Below are positions 6,391 to 12,561 of a DNA stretch of 13,737 nt, one piece after another; the stretch's first letter is position 1, and each line of letters begins with the position of its first letter. Source of the DNA: Micavibrio sp. UBA7689 (GTDB lineage: Bacteria; Pseudomonadota; Alphaproteobacteria; Micavibrionales; Micavibrionaceae). Position numbers and translations under genes: made by a program. Where the stretch lies: contig DLGR01000002.1 of the NCBI GenBank assembly GCA_002482805.1, positions 1-13,737 of the forward strand, in the 5' to 3' direction. The notes beneath the pieces are model-generated. The model saw only the letters and a list, made by a program, of their open reading frames with translations. It was not told the DNA's origin and ran no database searches.

Positions 6391-7626
6391 TTAGGCGACG
6401 CGGGTTTGGATGGTGGTTTCCGCTTCCTTCATGATGGAAAGAATGGATTTGACGGGGCGGGAATCCATGGCGGCTTGTTCCGCGCCTTGTTGGGCGTTGA
6501 ACCACGCATCGGGATCGTTGCGGAAATACAAAATCGCCTGCGCCAGTGTTTTGCCGTCACCCTGCGGAACGATCGCGCCGCAGCCGTAATCGCGGATCAT
6601 GCGGCCCACTTCGGTTTCGGCGGGGCCGATATAGATGGTCGGGCGTGCCGCCGCCAGCGCGGAATAGAATTTGCAAGGTACGAGCAAACCCGCCGCATCG
6701 TCCCGCATGGATACGAGGTGTAAGTCGCCGCTTTCCATCAAATCCTTCAAAAGGCTGTTGGGCTGGTACGGTAAAAGCTTGATATTTTGCAAACCGCGGC
6801 GCGCACGTTCGGAAGACAACCGGTCATGACTCGGCCCCTCGCCCACAAACACGAATTCGATTTCAGGATGCGGCGACAGATATTCCGCGGCCTCGAGTAT
6901 GGCCTTCATCGGATGGGCGCGGCCTATCGTGCCGGCATACAAAATGCGAAAACGCGGGGAATTGTCGCGCAGAAGATTTTCCACGGGACGTGCGTTGGAT
7001 ACATCGCGAATGCGCACATCGGGCTTTTTCGGCTTCGCGTTGTTGGGATCGACCAGTTCCATGTCGGGCCAATTGGGGATCATGCTGATACGGCCAGTCT
7101 CCACGCCCGTGTGCGCGAGGTGGCGTGCCATGCAGCGGCCTATGGCGATAACCTTGCCGGATTTATTCATCGAACGTCTGGCGGAGCGGCTCAGCGCACG
7201 CAACACAAATTGCGGGAGCTTGACGCCCACAGCGGGGAACAGATCCGGATACAGATCCTGACACCAATGCAGATGCCCGCAACGTTTGCTTTTGGAATAG
7301 CGGCGCCCGATGGTGACCAACAAAGGCGGATCAGTCAGCGTGATGACCAGATCGTTGCGCGGTTGTTTCATCGCGGCGCGGAACAATTTCCAAAGAACCA
7401 TGGCATAGGCAACCGGGCCCTTGGGATTGAGCGGCGCCTTGACCCTGTGCACGGCGATGCCGCCGTCTTTTTCGGAAAAGGTTTTTTCGCCGGTGGTTAA
7501 AACGGTAACCGTCCATCCCGCACGCGCCATTTCCTTGGCGAGATCGCGCAAAACTCTGCCGCTTGCCCCGCGCGCAGGCGGGTAAACACGGTTGATCAGT
7601 AACACAGACGGTTTTGCGCTCGGCAT
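6391..7626 (-). CDS. Family 4 glycosyltransferase (WbuB/WcaI-like)
   Basis: This 411-residue GT-B transferase has an N-terminal acceptor half starting VLLINRVYPPARGASGRVLRDLA (8-30), with HWCQDLYPDLFPAVG (120-134) typical of WbuB-like members. The C-terminal donor half holds FRILYAGTIGRAHPM (226-240), FVFVGEGP (258-265) and AGLLVPCKFYSALAAARPTI (312-331). In this group the last block contains the nucleotide-sugar contacts, and PSKF is more usual than PCKF. The ATG at 7626 is preferred; a TTG at 7644 could add six residues, and neither has a strong ribosome binding site. The gene lies 31 nt after the Wzy-like gene and 10 nt before the Wzz-like gene on the same strand. The donor and acceptor sugars are unknown. 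Confidence 0.88.
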   Translation of the reverse strand: MPSAKPSVLLINRVYPPARGASGRVLRDLAKEMARAGWTVTVLTTGEKTFSEKDGGIAVHRVKAPLNPKGPVAYAMVLWKLFRAAMKQPRNDLVITLTDPPLLVTIGRRYSKSKRCGHLHWCQDLYPDLFPAVGVKLPQFVLRALSRSARRSMNKSGKVIAIGRCMARHLAHTGVETGRISMIPNWPDMELVDPNNAKPKKPDVRIRDVSNARPVENLLRDNSPRFRILYAGTIGRAHPMKAILEAAEYLSPHPEIEFVFVGEGPSHDRLSSERARRGLQNIKLLPYQPNSLLKDLMESGDLHLVSMRDDAAGLLVPCKFYSALAAARPTIYIGPAETEVGRMIRDYGCGAIVPQGDGKTLAQAILYFRNDPDAWFNAQQGAEQAAMDSRPVKSILSIMKEAETTIQTRVA

Positions 7627-7657
7627 AGAATTAACTTCGTTCAATAAGATGTTCTTT

Positions 7658-8785
7658 TTACTTACCCGACTGGGCGGCGCGATGCAATGTTTGCCCCTGA
7701 ATACTCCACACCGAGATCAGCAATAAAATAAGCCCGAAATCGAAAGATTTGTGCGAGGCATAAAGGAAAATAGGGATTACGAACGGCCAGAACACGGCCA
7801 GCGCTTTTGCCCTGTCGCGTTGAAATATAAGAAAAATTTGATAAAGCCCCGCCAGCGTGACGAACAGCCCCAGCATAAAAAGAACGAAACCGCCTTTGAG
7901 CGCCAGCGTTGTCAGCAGGCTGTGGGTATAATTTACATCAAGGCCGCCGACAGCAGGCGATGCAAAAACCGCCCCCCATCCCGCGCCGAGCATGATCGTC
8001 ACAGGAGATGATTGCAAAAAGGCGAAAACCGCTTCCGCCTCCTGCAACCGCATGTTCATCCCGACATGCGCGGTTTTTTGCGCCATGGCGTAAAGCGCAT
8101 CATCCGCCATGGGATAAAAAACGCACCCCAGCACGGCAAATACGATAATGGGAAGCAATGCTTTGCGCGGTGCCTGCACGATACGGAACAATGCGAGCAC
8201 GGCAAGGCCGGAAAGCGCGGCGATAGCCCATAGAATTTTTTTCACGCTCGGATTTTCAATGCAGTTCCACCCGAATCCTGCCAGATACACGGCAGCGAAC
8301 AGCGCGAGCGGAGAATTGGACAGATACAAAAGCTCGCCTTGCGGAATCCATATATTGAAAACCGGCATGACGGTACGCAATGAAAAGCACAAACCCGCGA
8401 ACACCAACGCCGCGGAAAAATACTGCCCTGCTTTATCGGCATGCTGAAAGGATTTCGCCAGAAACAACGGCAACGCCAGAAAAGAAAACGCAAGAAGATC
8501 GCGCAGGATCAAAACGCGGTCGTTGCCGTTATAAACACCAATGATCGTAGAAAGTGTAAGCCCCGTCAGAAACAATATCTGTATGAAGAGCACAAAGCGG
8601 CTTTGCAGGCCGCCCCAATCCAGCGTACGCGAAACGCCCGCAACACCCACGGATAGCACCAGCAAAGCACCGATGGCCGTTTCGACGAGGGCGGGATGGT
8701 CTGGCGTGGGCGACCCTAACAATGCGTAAAGCACGATTGCCGCGAGCAGCATTAAAACGGAAACGGGTATGCGCTGGGGATCCAT
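7658..8785 (-). CDS. O-antigen polymerase/ligase-like membrane protein (Wzy/WaaL type)
   Basis: This 375-residue protein has about ten hydrophobic segments (near 8-24, 34-50, 63-84, 92-110, 121-140, 154-173, 184-200, 209-224, 297-320 and 332-360). A large periplasmic loop holds MNMRLQEAEAVFAFL (243-257), LGAGWG (266-271) and NYTHSLLTTLALKGG (285-299). An arginine in the first block and a histidine in the last, followed by a glycine before the next membrane segment, are the recurring features of Wzy_C/WaaL enzymes. These either join undecaprenyl-linked repeat units or move the chain to its acceptor; sequence alone does not tell which. The adjacent Wzz-like gene favours a polymerase. The start site has only a weak GGGG upstream, and the gene is 42 nt after the secreted-protein gene. 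Confidence 0.78.
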   Translation of the reverse strand: MDPQRIPVSVLMLLAAIVLYALLGSPTPDHPALVETAIGALLVLSVGVAGVSRTLDWGGLQSRFVLFIQILFLTGLTLSTIIGVYNGNDRVLILRDLLAFSFLALPLFLAKSFQHADKAGQYFSAALVFAGLCFSLRTVMPVFNIWIPQGELLYLSNSPLALFAAVYLAGFGWNCIENPSVKKILWAIAALSGLAVLALFRIVQAPRKALLPIIVFAVLGCVFYPMADDALYAMAQKTAHVGMNMRLQEAEAVFAFLQSSPVTIMLGAGWGAVFASPAVGGLDVNYTHSLLTTLALKGGFVLFMLGLFVTLAGLYQIFLIFQRDRAKALAVFWPFVIPIFLYASHKSFDFGLILLLISVWSIQGQTLHRAAQSGK

Positions 8786-8827
8786 GCCCCATCAGAGCAT
8801 CAGATCAAAGACACAAGCAAGCGGTGA

Positions 8828-9349
8828 TTAGCGTTGGTCTGGATTGAAAAGGCGTGGAGGAACGCCGATAGCGGATTCGTTGTTTCTCTTGTTATACGTC
8901 ACGCGGCGCTTTTTGGGCTTTTGCTCTTCCTCCTCGGCAAGGGGATTGAGCTGACCCATACGCTCTTGCAAAGAGGGCGAACCCACGGGCATGCCGCCGG
9001 TTTTTTGCATGTCGGCAAGATATTGCTGTTGCGCTTGCAAGGCCTGCTGGTCGCGCATCATACGCATGGCATTCGCCTGTTCGGGCGACATCATGCCGAA
9101 ACCGCTTCCATCCGCAGCAGTATCCTCACCGAAAGCGTAAGGCTTGGGTTTGTCCTTGGACGATGTATAGGAAGGCGCGTTTTTGCCCGCCACCAGCGGC
9201 TCGCTGTTGTAAATGGTAGCCGACGACCCTTTGTTGGAGGGCATGTAGGTATAACCCGAGGATCCCGTGGAAGTATTGTTCTGGGCCATGGCCGTGCCGG
9301 CCGTGCCGATAAGAAGGGCCGCAAGGGCCAAAGACAGAGTTACACGCAT
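8828..9349 (-). CDS. Small secreted protein of unknown function, first gene of the minus polysaccharide arm
   Basis: I do not recognise this 173-residue protein. A signal peptide (1-22) ends in AMA before QN. The mature protein starts with a Ser/Thr/Gly/Asn-rich stretch (23-60). A helical Met/Gln-rich segment follows (about 95-125), and then an acidic run EEEE followed by the basic KPKKRR (about 148-153). The C-terminus is IGVPPRLFNPDQR. No cysteine is present, so it is neither a lipoprotein nor disulfide-bonded. ATG 9349 is chosen because GGGAGG lies four bases upstream and the signal peptide begins there; an upstream in-frame ATG at 9367 lacks such a site. It lies 42 nt before the Wzy-like gene on the same strand, so a periplasmic role in polysaccharide assembly is possible but only inferred. 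Confidence 0.72.
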   Translation of the reverse strand: MRVTLSLALAALLIGTAGTAMAQNNTSTGSSGYTYMPSNKGSSATIYNSEPLVAGKNAPSYTSSKDKPKPYAFGEDTAADGSGFGMMSPEQANAMRMMRDQQALQAQQQYLADMQKTGGMPVGSPSLQERMGQLNPLAEEEEQKPKKRRVTYNKRNNESAIGVPPRLFNPDQR

Positions 9350-9572
9350 GGAGCCTCCCGAATTCATGTCATTTCACTGTATCACAAACGCTGGAAAAGC
9401 CACAAAGTCTCCATGCGACCGCAGTATAAAAATAGTTGCTATAATATGGCTCAAACAGGCTGTTTTTAACCCTCTCTTAAGCTTTTAAACGCATAGTAAA
9501 TTTGCAATTTCGTAAAATAATAGTGGATACTCGGTTTATCCATCCATACGTGACTTACTGAGGAGTGTGACC
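9350..9572. promoter_or_regulatory. Divergent control region between the polysaccharide arm and the 224-residue protein gene
   Basis: This 223-bp gap separates two genes reading away from each other. For the plus gene there is an exact extended -10, TGCTATAAT (9437-9445), without a good -35. A second possibility is TTGCAA (9502-9507) and GATACT (9526-9531) with an 18-bp spacer. For the minus gene, TATACT (plus 9423-9428) is a plausible -10, but the best -35-like TTGAGC is 20 bp away. Just after the extended -10 is a short hairpin AAACA-GGC-TGTTT. The A/T-rich core at 9420-9520 stands out from the neighbouring genes. Confidence 0.5.
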
Positions 9573-10247
9573 ATGAAGGTTGATGTTAAAGAACTTTTGG
9601 AAAGCGCAGGATTGAAGGACGAACCTTTTTATCCCGGCAAGCGCGTGGTCAAAAAATTCATCCAGCACGGCGAACATAAAAGCCATTGCGCAGTATTCGA
9701 ATGGCACGACAGAAACGTGCGCGTCGAACTGAAAGCCGGCATGAACGGCACTACACTGGACCCCAAGGATTTACATCATTATCCCGTCAGCTTCCAAGCC
9801 AGAACCTATCTGGACATCGAAGCCGTAAACGAGAATGCGGATGATGAAAGCGATGATGAAGATGAAGAAGGCCGCGGCGGCAAAGGCGGCGGCGGTAAAA
9901 AGCCCGTTTTGAAAAAGAAAGACGAATTCGCATTGTCTTCGCTGTCTTCCATGAACGCGTTCGAAAAGATGGCCGAAGGCACAATCTCCACACTGGGCGA
10001 AATCAAGAAATTCGTCATCATGGGCAAAGAGATTGCCAAAGAAGGTTATGCGCAAGCATTTGAAAACCTGAAAGAACAATTGGCACAGACCAAGATCATG
10101 GTCATGGACCTGATGAAGGGCGTTACCGACATCATTCACAAAGCCACCCCTGGCGGCGGTTTGGCCGCGCGCGGCGATGAAACCATCAAATACAAATATG
10201 ATGCGGAAAAGACCGCACCGATGTTCGGCGGGCTCACCCCCGGTTAA
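9573..10247 (+). CDS. Conserved-looking protein of unknown family, three-part charged architecture
   Basis: I do not recognise this 224-residue protein. The N-terminal part (1-85) looks like a small alpha/beta domain, with strands around HCAVFEWHDRNVRVELKAG (38-56) and FQARTYLDIEAV (74-85). A linker has a very acidic half (86-99) and a Gly/Lys half (100-117). The C-terminal part (118-190) is predicted helical and amphipathic, including NAFEKMAEGTISTLGEIKKF (128-147) and ENLKEQLAQTKIMVMDLMKG (164-183), followed by a Gly-rich turn and a short tail. There is no signal peptide or membrane segment, so it is probably cytosolic. AGGAG lies seven bases before ATG 9573, which is therefore preferred over GTG 9567. 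It stands alone, with its own candidate promoter and a strong terminator, suggesting independent expression. Confidence 0.75.
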   Translation: MKVDVKELLESAGLKDEPFYPGKRVVKKFIQHGEHKSHCAVFEWHDRNVRVELKAGMNGTTLDPKDLHHYPVSFQARTYLDIEAVNENADDESDDEDEEGRGGKGGGGKKPVLKKKDEFALSSLSSMNAFEKMAEGTISTLGEIKKFVIMGKEIAKEGYAQAFENLKEQLAQTKIMVMDLMKGVTDIIHKATPGGGLAARGDETIKYKYDAEKTAPMFGGLTPG

Positions 10248-10298
10248 AACAGCATTAAGGTTTAGCTGATACAGTTAGGGAACTATCCCTGTAAATTC

Positions 10299-10329
10299 TC
10301 CCCCCGCCTAAAAGCCGGGGGGATTTTTT
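10299..10329 (+). terminator. Intrinsic terminator after the 224-residue protein gene
   Basis: An 8-bp GC-rich stem (10299-10306 TCCCCCCG with 10316-10323 CGGGGGGA) and a 9-nt loop are followed directly by six T residues (10324-10329). It lies 52 nt after the stop codon. This is the clearest intrinsic terminator in the window. Confidence 0.9.
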
Positions 10330-10386
10330 ATGCACCATAGCAAGCCCTGCCACAAAAAAGCCGTGGGCGTTCGCCATACTGATAGC

Positions 10387-10408
10387 TATACTAAGGGCTT
10401 TAAGGGTG
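10387..10408 (+). promoter_or_regulatory. Candidate -10 element and ribosome binding site of the rhomboid gene
   Basis: TATACT at 10387-10392 matches the -10 consensus at five of six bases, but no -35 is recognisable at the right distance. AAGGG at 10402-10406 is five bases before ATG 10412 and decides that start over GTG 10406. The preceding terminator means the gene needs its own promoter. Confidence 0.4.
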
Positions 10409-10411
10409 TTT

Positions 10412-11143
10412 ATGAATCAGGCGAACGGCGACGGCCGTCCCAAACCACAAGATGACAATATCGTGCCCCTGCCCACTTTGGCGGAACGTGACCGCATGCG
10501 CCGCGAAAAGGAAAAAATCGAACGCGCGGCCACCCGCATAGCCGAACCCATGATCAACCTTCCCCACATCACAAAATGGTTGCTGGGAATTATCCTCACC
10601 ATCTTCCTTGTCACCAACGTTCTGCTTCCGGCGGAATATGCCGATCTCGCCATCAGCACGTTCGGCTTTATTCCCGAAGCGTGGCATACCGATGGTTTCA
10701 ACCCGTTAAGCCTCATGACGCCGTTCACACACATGTTCTTCCATGGCGGATGGATGCACGTGATGATGAATTTGTTTATGCTGGCAGCCTTCGGCAGCGG
10801 CGTGGAAAGATGGCTGGGCGGAAAGAAAGCTTTGATCCTCTTCATTGTCAGCGGCCTTTTCGGTGTTTTGGCACATTATCTTTTGAATACAGCATCACCC
10901 TATCCGATGATCGGCGCTTCGGGCGGCCTGTCAGGTTTGTTCGCGGCAGCCCTGATCATGATGAGCCGCGGCCAGCGCGAGATGGGCGGGCGTTTTGGCA
11001 TTCTGCCTTTCGTCATCATCTGGATAGGCTTATCCATAGGTTTCGGTATGCTCGGCGGACCGGACGGCAGCATGGTCGCATGGGCCGCGCATGTGGGTGG
11101 CTTCATCGGCGGCTTTATCGTTTTGAAAGCGATGAGAGTTTAG
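10412..11143 (+). CDS. Rhomboid family intramembrane serine protease
   Basis: This 243-residue inner-membrane protease would cleave the transmembrane segments of other membrane proteins. A charged cytosolic N-terminus of about 50 residues precedes the first membrane segment (about 55-74). Six hydrophobic segments follow the rhomboid core order. HGGWMHVMMN (111-120) gives the conserved HxxxN of segment 2, GASGG (168-172) holds the catalytic Ser170, and AAHVGGFIGG (225-234) holds the catalytic His227. All catalytic residues are intact. ATG 10412 is chosen by the AAGGG site. It meets the HemY-like gene tail to tail, with stop codons overlapping by 4 nt. Its substrates cannot be told from sequence, and nothing nearby identifies one. 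Confidence 0.93.
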   Translation: MNQANGDGRPKPQDDNIVPLPTLAERDRMRREKEKIERAATRIAEPMINLPHITKWLLGIILTIFLVTNVLLPAEYADLAISTFGFIPEAWHTDGFNPLSLMTPFTHMFFHGGWMHVMMNLFMLAAFGSGVERWLGGKKALILFIVSGLFGVLAHYLLNTASPYPMIGASGGLSGLFAAALIMMSRGQREMGGRFGILPFVIIWIGLSIGFGMLGGPDGSMVAWAAHVGGFIGGFIVLKAMRV

Positions 11144-12501
11144 ATCTTTTCGATCATCAATGGATCTTGCCACTGCGCCAGAACGGGCGCTGATACGAAC
11201 ACGCGGTTGGGATTGCCCCATGTGATGGTATTGAAGGCGCCGTGCGGCTGGGCGATCGGCGACCATAAATCATAGATATGCCCCGTCTGCGTGCAGAACC
11301 ACACTTCTTCGGGAGGTGCAGATGCGGCGCGCTCCAGCCAACCACGAATGATAACAGCATTGCGCGTGGTCTGTTCTTCGAGATCGGCATGAAGGCGGAA
11401 CACTGCCGCACTGGGCTGCAATTTTTCAGCTTCGGCGAGATAGGTTTTGGCCACGCCCCACAGCGCGCAATCCATGGCGGCTTTGGCCGCGCCGCGCTGG
11501 GAATAGGCATTGTCGGGCTTCAACGCAACAAGTTTTTCAAACCAGCGCAGACGGCGCGAAGGATCGGAAGATTTCGGTTCGGGAGCAATCTTGTCCCACC
11601 ATACGAGCAATTCCGGATGCGGGTTGTATTTCCACGCGCGCTCCACAATGCCCGAAATCTTGTTCTTCTTGTCTTTGGTCCAATAATAATCGGCCAAGCG
11701 CGTGACGGCGGGTATAAAGGCAGGATTGATCTTTACGGCAGTTTCGATTTTTTTCAGGAAACCCGCATCGTTGCCGATCTCGCGGTCGCGTTCCGCCAGA
11801 AGGATGAGCAGAGTCACTTCGTCTTTCGTAATCTCTTTTTCATCCATGGCTTTGAGTTTTTTGATGCGGGTCAGGGTATTGTGCGCATCCTCCCACAAAC
11901 GGTTCTGAATTTGCAGATCGTAAACCGATTTCAAAATCCACGGTTGTTTGGGGTTTTGGTCGAGCGCTGTTTTGGCGTAAGAAAGCGCCTTTACCGTATC
12001 ACCTTCATCCAGCGAGGATTTCAACAGCCCGCGCACGCCAAAAAACGCGGCATCTTTATCTACAAGAAGTTTTTCGAATATGTCGCCCGCGGTTTCTTCT
12101 TCCCCGCGCAACCTTGCGGCCTGCGCTTCCAAGAGTAGCGGCAAGCCGGATTCATCAGGAAGCCAGTTGCGCGCTTCGCGGGCATAAATGGTGGCTTTTT
12201 TCGCATCACCTGCGGCGATGGCGGCAAATCCGCGCGTCAACGATCTGAAACCTTTTGCGCGGTTGCGCTCTTTTCTGTTTTTTGAAAATACCCCCGGGAA
12301 CGACAGAACCGTGGAGATGATGCGGAAGACAGTGACGACCAGCAGCGTGAACAACACGAATGCAAGCAGAAACAGGCCGAGTTGAACATTGATAGAGTAA
12401 TCGTTCCATGTGATATCGACAGCGCCCTTTTGGTATATCAACCACAGGGCGGCGCAAACGACGATGGCAAGCTGGGCGAAAAACCACAGGGCGCGAAGCA
12501 C
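11140..12501 (-). CDS. hemY: HemY-like TPR membrane protein (HemY N-terminal domain)
   Basis: This 453-residue inner-membrane protein begins with two membrane segments (about 4-23 and 38-66) on either side of a short loop (QKGAVDITWNDYSINVQL). SFPGVFSKNRKERNRAKGF and GFAAIAAGDAKKATIYAREA (91-110) come next. This is the HemY_N pattern (about 26-134). The remainder is a chain of TPR-like helical pairs. The name comes from E. coli hem operon members; this family is not the HemY/HemG protoporphyrinogen oxidase, and its exact role around late haem synthesis is unresolved. It starts at GTG with AAGGA seven bases upstream. It follows the mitofilin-like gene by 60 nt, the arrangement seen in alphaproteobacterial hemC-hemD-mitofilin-hemY clusters. 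It is somewhat longer than the usual ~400 residues. Confidence 0.88.
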   Translation of the reverse strand: MLRALWFFAQLAIVVCAALWLIYQKGAVDITWNDYSINVQLGLFLLAFVLFTLLVVTVFRIISTVLSFPGVFSKNRKERNRAKGFRSLTRGFAAIAAGDAKKATIYAREARNWLPDESGLPLLLEAQAARLRGEEETAGDIFEKLLVDKDAAFFGVRGLLKSSLDEGDTVKALSYAKTALDQNPKQPWILKSVYDLQIQNRLWEDAHNTLTRIKKLKAMDEKEITKDEVTLLILLAERDREIGNDAGFLKKIETAVKINPAFIPAVTRLADYYWTKDKKNKISGIVERAWKYNPHPELLVWWDKIAPEPKSSDPSRRLRWFEKLVALKPDNAYSQRGAAKAAMDCALWGVAKTYLAEAEKLQPSAAVFRLHADLEEQTTRNAVIIRGWLERAASAPPEEVWFCTQTGHIYDLWSPIAQPHGAFNTITWGNPNRVFVSAPVLAQWQDPLMIEKI

Positions 12502-12561
12502 GGATTAATCCTTATGCGTTAAAGGTCGAACAACAGAAAAACGCGGAGTGCGCTTAGTCTA

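Noticed and set aside
6787..7500. A 237-codon plus-strand open frame
   Set aside because: It is fully antisense to the clear family 4 glycosyltransferase, has no ribosome binding site and its translation resembles no family.
1553..9349. A defence, phage or secretion system in the centre of the window
   Set aside because: Every gene there except the 173-residue protein fits a polysaccharide pathway family, and no nuclease, helicase, integrase or toxin motif is seen.
9838..9900. GAT/GAA and GGC triplet runs as a microsatellite
   Set aside because: The runs are impure and encode the acidic and Gly-rich linker in frame, so codon content explains them.
11278..12138. A 286-codon plus-strand open frame
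   Set aside because: It is antisense to the HemY-like gene, is rich in Phe/Arg as expected for a frame opposite a helical protein, and has no start signals.
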